Part shown: positions 54,460 through 62,645 of the stretch, one piece after another
Layout: each line of letters starts with the position of its first letter
Numbering within the stretch: position 1 is the stretch's first letter
Assembly (NCBI RefSeq): GCF_042678945.1
Contig: NZ_JBHTLM010000007.1
Span: forward strand, 62,001-126,000
Direction of reading: 5' to 3'
Source: Fontibacillus puldeungensis
Lineage (GTDB): Bacteria > Bacillota > Bacilli > Paenibacillales > Paenibacillaceae
DNA: 64,000 nt
Notes under the pieces: model-generated
Database searches by the model: none
What the model was told of the DNA's origin: nothing
The model's input: the letters and a program-made list of their open reading frames with translations, nothing else
Program-made: the position numbers and the translations under genes

Positions 54460-55136
54460 TCGTCCTCACTCTTTCTGGACAAAAGGCCTATGTTCTCTGC
54501 ATACTTCACCAATTCGTGCCTGGTGAATAGTTGTAGTTTTGTCATAATTCTGCTCTTGTGAGCCTCTACCGTCTTTACAGAAATGCTTAGCTTCTCCGCG
54601 ATTTCTTTATTATAGAAGCCTTGACAAACGTATAGTAAAACTTCATGTTCCCGTTCAGTCAGGGGGCTTGTCCGGGAAATTTGCTTAGGCGGCGTTTTAA
54701 CAGTTTTAGATTGGAAATCCAGCTTTTTTTTCATTAAATGTTTCATAGCATGAGGATATAGATAAGGTAAGTGGGAATAAACGGAATGAATTGCTGCAAA
54801 AAGCTCTTTCTCACCATAGGTTTTGATCAAATACCCGGAAGCGCCAGTAGTCAGAATCTCTTCCAAATGTTCCGATTCGTCCAACATGGTCAAAATCAGC
54901 ACCTCGGTATTGGGAAGCGCTTTTTTAATCTTTTTAGTCGCCTCGAGACCGTCCATTACCGGCATGCTGACATCCATAAGGACAATATCGGGCTTTAATT
55001 GAAGCGACAGATTTACCGCCTCTAATCCATTCTCCGCCGTACCGATGACCTCCATCTCAGGGTTCCCGTCAATCAATAAGGTAAGACCGCTTCGGAGAAT
55101 CTCATGATCGTCTACAATCAATATACGAATCGCCAT
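54456..55136 (-). CDS. NarL/LuxR-type response regulator
   Basis: 226 residues. Receiver domain with Asp55 (VLMDVSMPVMDG) and acidic pair D9/D10. The C-terminal LuxR helix-turn-helix (LTEREHEVLLYVCQGFYNKEIAEKLSISVKTVEAHKSRIM) lies at about 157-200. It is the partner of the downstream HisKA_3 kinase, with which it overlaps by 4 bases. Target genes are unknown. Confidence 0.93.
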   Translation of the reverse strand: MAIRILIVDDHEILRSGLTLLIDGNPEMEVIGTAENGLEAVNLSLQLKPDIVLMDVSMPVMDGLEATKKIKKALPNTEVLILTMLDESEHLEEILTTGASGYLIKTYGEKELFAAIHSVYSHLPYLYPHAMKHLMKKKLDFQSKTVKTPPKQISRTSPLTEREHEVLLYVCQGFYNKEIAEKLSISVKTVEAHKSRIMTKLQLFTRHELVKYAENIGLLSRKSEDE

Positions 55137-55459
55137 TTTTCAACTCCTGTAATGATGGTACTTTCACTTTCACCCAAGTGTCTAAAACCATAAAAAGCCC
55201 TACCGAAAACGGAGGACTGTAAAAATATTAAACCTATCCAAAATGACTTCATGCGACCTTATTCGACAAAATACCTGAAAATAAAACAATTATCACTATC
55301 ATTATATTCGACTTATTACCTATTAACAACAATTCTCAATAAAATTCTGCTTCTGTAAGCACATTGTGCATAGAAATTTATTTTACACAGCTAATCCAAA
55401 TTCGTCTATTAGCCTATTGAACTATTTGTATTGGAAGAATCGCTGTCTCCGCCTATTCC
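55137..55459. other. AT-rich divergent intergenic region
   Basis: No gene is visible. On the minus strand at about 55287-55312 a stretch (TATAATGATAGTGATAATTG) resembles a Fur box at about 14 of 19 positions. A GCACA-T-TGTGC dyad lies near 55360. Promoters for the response regulator and the esterase should lie here but I cannot place them with confidence. Confidence 0.35.
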
Positions 55460-55523
55460 TGCAAAAGCGTAAACTGACTGTTATAAGCCGCTCGGTTTAT
55501 TGAAAGTTTTAGCTAACAATTTC
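55460..55523. repeat. Chimeric duplicate of the 3' ends of the exporter and LysR genes
   Basis: 55463-55486 (GCAAAAGCGTAAACTGACTG then TTATAA) resembles 44274-44299, the 3' end of the exporter gene. It is joined directly to GCCGCTCGGTTTATTGAAAG (55486-55505) followed by TTTTAGCTAAC, nearly identical to 48749-48778, the last codons of the LysR gene. In the intact locus these lie about 4.5 kb apart. The scar looks like what remains after deletion of a second copy of the exporter-LysR locus. Confidence 0.65.
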
Positions 55524-55598
55524 GAATCCTTATAAATTCCTTAAAAATACCTGGTATGCTATATCCGAAAAACAATGATTACCAGGAGGAAGAAGAAC

Positions 55599-57032
55599 AT
55601 GTTAGTGAAAAACCATCTTTTCGGCAAAATTGCCTCTGTTGTTATGGCGGCCACGCTGCTCGTTGGAACGGCTTCGGCGGCACCGGCACCGGCATCGGTA
55701 TCCACTGCTCCCGTGACCAAAGAACAATGGGTAAAGCAGAATGCTCACGAAATCAAGTCGCTGAACTCGGACGATTTTTCCGATCTCGCTTTTCTGAAGC
55801 CCATTCTTCAAAATAAAAAGGTCGTCAGCCTCGGCGAAAACTTTCACCGGGTAGCTGAATACGGGGAAGTAAAAACCAGACTGATTAAGTACCTGCATGA
55901 GGAGCTGGGTTATGACGTCATCGCCTTTGAATCCGGTATGGGAGACGCTGCCTTTGCTTATGAGAACAGAAAGAATCTGACACCAGCCCAAATGATGGAG
56001 CAATCGATTTTCCCGATTTGGTTCTCGAAAGACAATTTGGAGCTATTCAAGTACATCAAGGAACAGAGCACAACGGATCACCCCTTGTATCTGGCAGGAT
56101 ATGATATGCAGTTTACCTCGGTCTACTTAACTGCGTATATTGCCAATTGGATCGGCACCGTTGACCAAAAACGCGGTCAGGATTTCTACCAGTTTGATCT
56201 GAAGGCGGTCACCGAGTTGTACGCTCAACTCAATAAATATATGCTGAATGCAGATAACAATCCGAAATATTTAGCTGCTGTCAAAAAGGTACAGAAGAAA
56301 TACGAGCCTAAGTATCTAGCATTAATCACATGGGTTAACAAGCACAAACAGGAGCTGGCAAAAAAATACCCGAACAATCCGCAGTTGGTTGAATTTATTA
56401 ACAAAGCACTAGCCGATCGTACCCGGTTCATCAAGGCGGCCACCTTAAATACTCGGGAGAGCTACTCCTACCGAGATCAGGCAATGATTAACAATCTGGA
56501 ATGGCTGATGAAGACGGTTTATCCGGGCAAGAAAGTCATCCTGTGGGCTCATAATGACCACCTGGCGAAAAACACTTCGAAAATTGATAATGCCCAAACC
56601 GATAAAAATGGAACGACCAAGTGGATCAAGAGCTTTACCAGCATGGGCGAATTGCTTCACAAGAAGCTGCAAGACGACATCTATGTTCTCGGCCTTTACA
56701 TGAACCAAGGACAAGCCACCGAAATCTCCACAGGGAAATTATTCAACATCTCCCCGATGCCGGAGGGCAGTCTGGAGCATACCTTGATGTCCAGCGGTTT
56801 TGCCAATACATTCGTTGATTTCACGACAACTAAAGACTCCCCGGGGAGCGAATGGCTGTCCAGTCAGGTGTATGCCGCTGAAGACGGGATGATCGGTGAA
56901 CAGGTTTATCCCATGTCCATGCGATTCGTTCCTCGCGAGCAATTCGACGGAATTTTGCTAATAGACCGGGTTAAAGCGCCGAATACCGAATATGAAGGCG
57001 GAATGATGCAGCAGCAAAACGAGAAAAAATAG
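55599..57032 (+). CDS. Secreted erythromycin esterase-like protein
   Basis: 477 residues from the ATG at 55599 (AGGAGG 9 bases upstream); the ATG at 55575 is upstream of this site. A signal peptide (LFGKIASVVMAATLLVGTASA) is followed by the Ere family core (PF05139 type). Visible motifs are SLGENFHRVAEY, in place of the usual GExTHGxxE, DVIAFESGMGD and WAHNDHLAKN. Ere enzymes hydrolyse macrolide lactones, but many family members have other or unknown roles. The altered first motif and secretion argue against a simple resistance assignment. Confidence 0.85.
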   Translation: MLVKNHLFGKIASVVMAATLLVGTASAAPAPASVSTAPVTKEQWVKQNAHEIKSLNSDDFSDLAFLKPILQNKKVVSLGENFHRVAEYGEVKTRLIKYLHEELGYDVIAFESGMGDAAFAYENRKNLTPAQMMEQSIFPIWFSKDNLELFKYIKEQSTTDHPLYLAGYDMQFTSVYLTAYIANWIGTVDQKRGQDFYQFDLKAVTELYAQLNKYMLNADNNPKYLAAVKKVQKKYEPKYLALITWVNKHKQELAKKYPNNPQLVEFINKALADRTRFIKAATLNTRESYSYRDQAMINNLEWLMKTVYPGKKVILWAHNDHLAKNTSKIDNAQTDKNGTTKWIKSFTSMGELLHKKLQDDIYVLGLYMNQGQATEISTGKLFNISPMPEGSLEHTLMSSGFANTFVDFTTTKDSPGSEWLSSQVYAAEDGMIGEQVYPMSMRFVPREQFDGILLIDRVKAPNTEYEGGMMQQQNEKK

Positions 57033-57048
57033 ATTTTCTTGCGCTTTC

Positions 57049-57090
57049 TTGACCTGGATCAAGAATAAGTTTTGGCATCGATGTTAAGAT
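57049..57090 (+). promoter_or_regulatory. FNR/CRP-type site and class II promoter of the cupin gene
   Basis: TTGACCTGGATCAA (57049-57062) fits the FNR/DNR pattern TTGAT-N4-ATCAA with one mismatch. A -10-like TAAGAT lies at 57085-57090. A start near 57097 would place the site centre at -41.5, the classical class II activation position. Confidence 0.65.
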
Positions 57091-57163
57091 ATAAACCATA
57101 GAGCACGATGATTATAGATTACATCGTCAAGGCAAAATGAAATTGATCTAGGAGGCGTTATCC

Positions 57164-57505
57164 ATGGAAAAGCAAACCTTAAACACGCTGCAGGATTTTC
57201 AACCGGACAAGTTCACGAAGCGCATCGCTTTCAAGAAAGGGGAAAGTGTCGTCTTTGTCCTGAACTTTATGCCTGGACACGAACTGCCGACACATAAGCA
57301 TCCGAACACGGACGTGTTCCTGCTCGCTCTGCAGGGAAGCGGAACGATCATCGTCGATGGTAAATCCTCGCCGTTTGACCAAGGGGAAGTGCTGCACCTG
57401 GCTGGAGAAGAAGAATTTGCCTACAGCAACTCGGGAAACGAACCGGCCAGCCTGTACGTCGTATTGACCAAGGTACCCGGTCCTGAGTATGCCCAAAATA
57501 TTTAA
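57164..57505 (+). CDS. Small cupin-domain protein
   Basis: 113-residue single-domain cupin. Motif 1 (PGHELPTHKHPNTDVFLLALQGSGTII) has two His and motif 2 (FDQGEVLHLAGEEEFAYSNSG) has one His, enough for a metal site. AGGAGG lies 9 bases before the ATG. The promoter carries an FNR/CRP-type site, so oxygen limitation may induce it. Function unknown. Confidence 0.88.
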   Translation: MEKQTLNTLQDFQPDKFTKRIAFKKGESVVFVLNFMPGHELPTHKHPNTDVFLLALQGSGTIIVDGKSSPFDQGEVLHLAGEEEFAYSNSGNEPASLYVVLTKVPGPEYAQNI

Positions 57506-57512
57506 CATCTGC

Positions 57513-57547
57513 AAAAGAGCCCGAGGCCAGAGCCTCGGGCTTTCTTT
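57513..57547 (+). terminator. Rho-independent terminator of the cupin gene
   Basis: AGCCCGAGGC and GCCTCGGGCT form a perfect 10-bp stem with a 4-base loop, followed by TTCTTT, 12 bases after the stop codon. Confidence 0.92.
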
Positions 57548-57590
57548 AATATCTTACTGTCTCCGCAAATCTTGCGGTTTCCATGACTTA

Positions 57591-57777
57591 CTAAATGCAT
57601 TTAGTACAGTTAAACGGCGCCATATTGGAAGTGTTGAGCATTTAACTGCAAAAAGTACAGCTAAAAGGAACAAAATAACCCTGCCAATACAAATTGATTC
57701 ACATTAGATGTACATTTTGCAGCTAAAATCTAAAAATCCACATTTTGCCCAAAAATAGCTGCACTAAATACATTTAG
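57591..57777. repeat. Four-box intergenic element D
   Basis: Four 23-bp boxes at 57591-57613, 57642-57664, 57704-57726 and 57755-57777. Examples are CTAA-ATG-CATTTAGTA-CAG-TTAA and TTAA-CTG-CAAAAAGTA-CAG-CTAA. Box starts are 51, 62 and 51 bases apart. Box 1 equals the reverse complement of box 4 at 19 of 23 positions, and box 2 that of box 3 at 20 of 23. It lies between the terminator of the cupin gene and the converging nuclease gene. Confidence 0.9.
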
Positions 57778-57804
57778 TGGTGGATGGCCCGCAATCTGTT
57801 TCCC

Positions 57805-58761
57805 CTATAACCGCAAGCGATAAATCCCCTTATTCTCAAGTCCACGGATGAGAGGTGTCCATTCCTCCGTCTCCGGTGTGGTGTTCAGAGCATCCTCCAC
57901 CATTTGCAGCTTGGCATCAAGCGCATCAATATGATGCAGGGCTACAGCTTCAGCCATTTGCGGCTGTACCGGGCTGCCCCATTCCCCTAAATTGTGGTGG
58001 GACAAGACTAAATGCTGCAGGCCAAGCACCTTCGGCGAATCAAGAGCAATATCCAAAGTAATCGCCGCTTCGGTTATCCAGTTGGATGCCATGGAGATAT
58101 GCCCGAGCAGTTTTCCCTGCACACTGTATTCCGAGACGATGCCGAGCTGGGCGATCATTTCCTCCGGCTTGGCGATATCGTGCAAAATGATCCCCGCCTT
58201 CAGCAAATCCGAATTTAGAAACGAGCGCTGCTTGCACAGAAAATCGCCGATTTCAAGCATTCTCACCATATGGTAGGCAAGCCCGGCAAAATAAGCGTGA
58301 TGGTGCGTTTTCGCTGCAGGATAAGATTCGAGCTTCTCCTCAACTTTTCCGACGCAAAAACGGACGATCGAACGAATTTCATCATCGCTGATGGCAGCGA
58401 TGACCGATTGAATGGTATGAATGAGATCGTTCGGTGAAATCGGCGCGGAGCGAATGAAATCCGTCAGCTTGATGCCATCTTCCTCTTTAGCCGGTCGGAT
58501 TTGCATGATTTTCACCTGCAGCTTCTCCCGGTAAGTCTGCACGAGTCCTCGTACCTTCACGACTCCCATGGGAAAGAACGTCTCTTTATCGGTCTGCGAA
58601 GCATCCCAAAATTTAGCAGGCATTTCCCCGGTAGCATCGGCCAATACGATATCTAAAAAATCCTTAGGCGGATTGGCATTCGTCTGCTTTACTTCAAGCT
58701 CCTTGAGCAGGTAGAAGCCTACGAATTCATCCTGATTCTTAAGCTGTTTAATTAAGGTCAC
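57805..58761 (-). CDS. YhaM-like 3'-5' exoribonuclease
   Basis: 319 residues from the GTG at 58761 (GGGGGAGG 8 bases upstream). An N-terminal OB fold (VKQTNANPPKDFLDIVLADATGEMPAKFWD) is followed by an HD hydrolase domain (HHHAYFAGLAYHMVRML, ILHDIAKPEEM, HLVLSHHNLGEWGSPV). The order and motifs are those of Bacillus YhaM, which trims RNA 3' ends. It is monocistronic and converges on the cupin gene. Confidence 0.87.
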   Translation of the reverse strand: MTLIKQLKNQDEFVGFYLLKELEVKQTNANPPKDFLDIVLADATGEMPAKFWDASQTDKETFFPMGVVKVRGLVQTYREKLQVKIMQIRPAKEEDGIKLTDFIRSAPISPNDLIHTIQSVIAAISDDEIRSIVRFCVGKVEEKLESYPAAKTHHHAYFAGLAYHMVRMLEIGDFLCKQRSFLNSDLLKAGIILHDIAKPEEMIAQLGIVSEYSVQGKLLGHISMASNWITEAAITLDIALDSPKVLGLQHLVLSHHNLGEWGSPVQPQMAEAVALHHIDALDAKLQMVEDALNTTPETEEWTPLIRGLENKGIYRLRL

Positions 58762-58818
58762 GGTAGTTTCCTCCCCCAAATGATAGATTTATTATACTAC
58801 GGGATGGGGGAACTTTGC

Positions 58819-59853
58819 CTACTCTCTCGCCATCGAACATAACGCCCGCGGCAGCAGCTCCAAAGACACCTGCTTGTCCACAGCCCCAAGCTCGTAAGCA
58901 ACCTTAGGCATCCCGTACACGACAGACGATTTCTCATCTTGGCCAAGCGTGCGGGCGCCCTTGCGGTGCAGCGATAACAACCCTTTGGCACCATCATACC
59001 CCATGCCGGTGAGGATTACGCCCACCGCGCGGGGTCCGCATTCCTTGGCAACCGACTCGAATAACACATCAATCGAGGGGCAATGCCCGTTGATCTTGTC
59101 TCCTTCAAAGCACTCCACCTTAAATCCGTTTCCCAGCTTCCGCAGTCGCATATGCCGATCACCCGGCGCGATGAGCACCTTGCCCGGCTCGACGATGTCG
59201 CCTGAGGTGGCCTCTTTGACCACAAATCCGGTGCCATGATTTAAGCGCTCGGCAAACATCCGCGAGAACACGGGAGGAATATGCTGCACGATCACGATTC
59301 CCGGAAAAGTCGGGGGGAGCTGACTTAAAATATGCGATATGGCTTCGGTCCCTCCCGTCGAAGCTCCGATAGCTATTACACGATCTAAGCAAAACGGCTG
59401 CTGCTGAGAGATTGGGTTGCCCACGGAGGTGACAGCCGCCCTGGCTGTACTCACCTTCGTACCTGCTGCAATTTTGACCTTGTCAATCAGCTCGCGGATG
59501 AACAGCTCCACGCTTTTGGGGGAACGGGTATCCGGCTTACACGCGAAATCGACCGCTCCCGCATTCATCGCATCAAATACAGTGTCACTAATCGTGCTAA
59601 CGACGATCACCGGCAGCGGATATTGGGGAAGCAGCCGCCGGATAAATTCAATTCCATTCATTTTAGGCATTTCCACATCGCAAATCATGACATCGGGACG
59701 AAGGGTTAAAATTTTATCGCGAGCGTCAAACGGATCTACCGCCTTGCCGACGACTTCGATGTGCGGATCCGAGGAAAGCCCCATTGCCAGGACCTCCCGA
59801 TACATCATGGAATCGTCTACAATCAATATACGCAATTTTCTGAGGGCGCTCAT
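58819..59853 (-). CDS. cheB: Chemotaxis methylesterase CheB
   Basis: 344 residues. Receiver domain with Asp59 (ICDVEMPKMNG) and a C-terminal methylesterase with Ser in GASTGGTEA, His in VQHIPPVF and Asp in TGMGYDGA. It removes receptor methyl groups and deamidates glutamines. It lies 24 bases after cheR in the same direction, separated from the cheW-cheY genes. Confidence 0.93.
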   Translation of the reverse strand: MSALRKLRILIVDDSMMYREVLAMGLSSDPHIEVVGKAVDPFDARDKILTLRPDVMICDVEMPKMNGIEFIRRLLPQYPLPVIVVSTISDTVFDAMNAGAVDFACKPDTRSPKSVELFIRELIDKVKIAAGTKVSTARAAVTSVGNPISQQQPFCLDRVIAIGASTGGTEAISHILSQLPPTFPGIVIVQHIPPVFSRMFAERLNHGTGFVVKEATSGDIVEPGKVLIAPGDRHMRLRKLGNGFKVECFEGDKINGHCPSIDVLFESVAKECGPRAVGVILTGMGYDGAKGLLSLHRKGARTLGQDEKSSVVYGMPKVAYELGAVDKQVSLELLPRALCSMARE

Positions 59854-59877
59854 AGCGTCCTCCTTTCTCCAGGTTGC

Positions 59878-60693
59878 TTACTCCTTCCGATATACCGCGG
59901 GCATCACATAATTGAAAGGAGTCGTTTCCCGCGGCAGTGACTCGGAATGACCGATAAACAAGTAGCCGCCCGGCTCCAATTGTTTATAAAATTTCTCGAC
60001 CAAAGCCTGCTTGGTAGGGTTATCAAAATAAATCATAACATTTCGGCAGAAGATGACATGAAATTTTCTCCGGAACGGAAACGTCGGCTCCATCAGATTA
60101 AATTTGCGGAAGATGACTTCCTGCTTTATTTTATCGCTGATGATTGCCTGCCCCTGTCCTCGTAGTTGAAAATATTGATTTCGCCAGTTCATCGGGAGCA
60201 CCGAAATGTCTTCCAGACTGTACATTCCCTTCTGTGCTTTATCCAAAACTTGGGCAGAAATGTCCGTGGCCAAGACCTTGGCATCCCAGAAAAGCTTGTT
60301 CGTCCCAAAAAACTCGTCAATCAGCATCGCCAGCGTATACGGTTCCTCTCCAGAAGAGCATCCCGCGCTCCAGATTCGTAAATCTTTATCCCTAACCGTA
60401 GCCTCCAAGTAGGGGAGAATGCTTTCTTTGAAAAAATGAAAGTGATCATTCTCTCGCATAAAAAAGGTATGATTCGTCGTAATCTTATCGACGAGTGTCA
60501 TCACGGCTTCGCCGGTACGGTCAGAAACTACATAATCGTAATAGTCTTTAAAGCTAGTAAAGTTTTTGCTGACCAGCACATGGTGAAGCCGCCCCATCAC
60601 GAGAGCTTGCTTCTCCTGCTTTAAGTGAATCCCGTAATTCAGTTGAATGTATTCCGCTAATTGTTTGAATTCCTTCTCCGTAATTTGGATCAT
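59878..60693 (-). CDS. cheR: Chemotaxis receptor methyltransferase CheR
   Basis: 271 residues. N-terminal CheR domain, then a SAM-binding domain with WSAGCSSGEEPYTLAML and FHVIFCRNVMIYFD, the standard CheR pattern. It methylates glutamates of chemoreceptors. It is encoded just upstream of cheB, and both would act on the receptor encoded at 50778-52658 or others. Confidence 0.93.
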   Translation of the reverse strand: MIQITEKEFKQLAEYIQLNYGIHLKQEKQALVMGRLHHVLVSKNFTSFKDYYDYVVSDRTGEAVMTLVDKITTNHTFFMRENDHFHFFKESILPYLEATVRDKDLRIWSAGCSSGEEPYTLAMLIDEFFGTNKLFWDAKVLATDISAQVLDKAQKGMYSLEDISVLPMNWRNQYFQLRGQGQAIISDKIKQEVIFRKFNLMEPTFPFRRKFHVIFCRNVMIYFDNPTKQALVEKFYKQLEPGGYLFIGHSESLPRETTPFNYVMPAVYRKE

Positions 60694-60875
60694 AGCTTCA
60701 TGCTTTCCAATCCTGCCACCTGCTTAACCTCAATGGCCTTCAGCAGATGCATAATGTCGAGATCCATCAATCTCATTACCTCCATCACCGTTACAAATCA
60801 ACTAAGGCGTTATTACATCTATCTTAGCGCGAAGGTCCGGTAGCAGGAAGTGAGCGTATTCATAGCATGCATCAC

Positions 60876-60917
60876 AAAAAAAGACTGCCCCGATCCTATT
60901 CGAACCGCAGGGCAGCT
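60876..60917 (-). terminator. Rho-independent terminator of the third sugar transporter operon
   Basis: On the minus strand GCTGCCC and GGGCAGT form the stem, followed by CTTTTTTTGTG. It lies just after the permease gene that ends at 60931. Confidence 0.85.
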
Positions 60918-60930
60918 TTAAATCCCAACA

Positions 60931-61755
60931 TTATTTAACCGAACCCATCATGCCGGCTACAAAATGCTTCTGCATGAAGAAGAAGACGAGCGCCGTAGGC
61001 AAAGTAGAAATGACGATAGCGGCCATAATCATGCCATAATCCGGAGAGTAACTTGAACCCAGATTGGAGATTAACAGCGGGATCGTTCGTTTTTCCGGCG
61101 ACTGCAGCACGACAAGCGGCCATAAATAGTTGTTCCAGCTTGACATGAACGTAATGATAGCGGCCGCGGCGTAGGTCGTCTTCATGGTCGGCACGAAGAT
61201 GCGGAAGAATAACCCCAGCTCCGACAAACCGTCCATCCTCCCCGCCTCTAGCATCTCCCTCGGGAACATTTTCGAGCTCTGCCGGAAGAAAAAAATGAGA
61301 AACGCCGTCGTTACCGTTGGTAAAATAACGGAGGTCACCGTGTCGATCCCGATCAACGGAAGACGCCCGGAAAATTTAGCGAATATTTGATACAAAGGCA
61401 CCATAATCGCGGCAAATGGAATCATCATGGACAAGAGGAGCACATTAAAAATGATATCCTTTGCTTTGCTGCGATAGATTTCAAAACCGTACCCCGCAAT
61501 TGAAGCGATGAGAAGCGCAATAATCGTGGTAAGAATTGAGATTCTTGCCGAATTCCATAACGATTGGCCGATATTGATCGATTCTGCCAGGTTGCGCATA
61601 TTGTCCAGCAAATGCCCCCCCGGCAGCAGCTTCCCTTTTGAAACATCAGCGGAGCGGTTTGTGGCACTTACGACGATCCACATAAACGGAAAGATGGAAA
61701 TCACGGCGGCTATGCTAAGCAAGAAATAAGCCGATACTCGCTTGATTTTCCCCAT
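60931..61755 (-). CDS. Carbohydrate ABC transporter permease, MalG type
   Basis: 274 residues, six spans, EAA loop LEAGRMDGLSELGLFFRIFVPTMK. The ATG overlaps the stop of the preceding permease (TAATG) and is preceded by GGCAGGTGA. It is the last gene of a binding protein-permease-permease operon. Substrate unknown. Confidence 0.92.
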   Translation of the reverse strand: MGKIKRVSAYFLLSIAAVISIFPFMWIVVSATNRSADVSKGKLLPGGHLLDNMRNLAESINIGQSLWNSARISILTTIIALLIASIAGYGFEIYRSKAKDIIFNVLLLSMMIPFAAIMVPLYQIFAKFSGRLPLIGIDTVTSVILPTVTTAFLIFFFRQSSKMFPREMLEAGRMDGLSELGLFFRIFVPTMKTTYAAAAIITFMSSWNNYLWPLVVLQSPEKRTIPLLISNLGSSYSPDYGMIMAAIVISTLPTALVFFFMQKHFVAGMMGSVK

Positions 61756-62642
61756 TATTTGTCACCTGCCGCTTTAAACTGGATGATGGACAACAGCACA
61801 ATCAGGACGACGATCGAATAGGACACCGTCGCGGCGTATCCAAAATCCGGCGTATATTTGAACGACAAATTGTAAATGTACTGTGAGATCGACAATGTAG
61901 CGTTGCCCGGTCCACCCTTGGTGATGTTCATCACCTCATCAAACAGCTGCAGTGTACCGATCGTGGACGTAATCGATGTAAATAGAATGATCGGTTTTAG
62001 CAGCGGCACGGTAATCGACCAAAATTGCCTTGTGGAAGATGCGCCATCCATCCGCGCCGCTTCGTAAATGGATTGATCAATGTTTTGCAGAGCCGACAGG
62101 TAAAAGATCATATTGTACCCGGTCCATCGCCACGTAATGGCGATAATGATCGTGATTTTGGCCCAAAACGGATCCGTAATCCAATGAATAGGCTCAGCGA
62201 CCAAATGAAGCTTCAGCAGCATCAGGTTTACAAGACCGTCCACGCCAAACAAATATTTAAAGATGACTGAATAAGCTACTAATGAAGTTACGCAGGGCAA
62301 GAAGATCGCCGTTCGGAAAAAGCCCTTAAACCGGAGTTTGCTGTCATTCAGCAGAACTGAGATAAACAAGGCCAGCAAAATCATGATCGGGACCTGAATC
62401 AGAAGATACAGGCAAGTATTTGTAAGAGCGGTAATAAATACTTTATCGCTGAACAGCCGCTTGTAATTGTCCAGTCCCGTATAATGCGTGGCTTCTCCGG
62501 TCCCCGTCTTAAACGAGAGAAGGAGCGCTTGAATCATCGGATAAAAATAGAACACGCAAATCATTAGTACGGCGAGGCTGATAAACATCCAACCGGTCAG
62601 CCGGGTCTGCACCCTTTGTCGAGCAATCGTTCCGTTTCTCAT
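61755..62642 (-). CDS. Carbohydrate ABC transporter permease, MalF/UgpA type
   Basis: 295 residues, six spans, EAA loop YEAARMDGASSTRQFWSITVPLLK. It starts 3 bases after the binding-protein stop without a clear ribosome site, so it probably depends on translational coupling. It forms the channel with the next permease. Confidence 0.92.
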   Translation of the reverse strand: MRNGTIARQRVQTRLTGWMFISLAVLMICVFYFYPMIQALLLSFKTGTGEATHYTGLDNYKRLFSDKVFITALTNTCLYLLIQVPIMILLALFISVLLNDSKLRFKGFFRTAIFLPCVTSLVAYSVIFKYLFGVDGLVNLMLLKLHLVAEPIHWITDPFWAKITIIIAITWRWTGYNMIFYLSALQNIDQSIYEAARMDGASSTRQFWSITVPLLKPIILFTSITSTIGTLQLFDEVMNITKGGPGNATLSISQYIYNLSFKYTPDFGYAATVSYSIVVLIVLLSIIQFKAAGDK

Positions 62643-62645
62643 ACG

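Noticed and set aside
32168..57777. Reading the four-box elements as CRISPR arrays
   Set aside because: Boxes are quasi-palindromes with only four copies per locus, alternate symmetry and no cas genes; spacers of 28 and 39 bases follow a mirror plan, not a regular repeat-spacer series.
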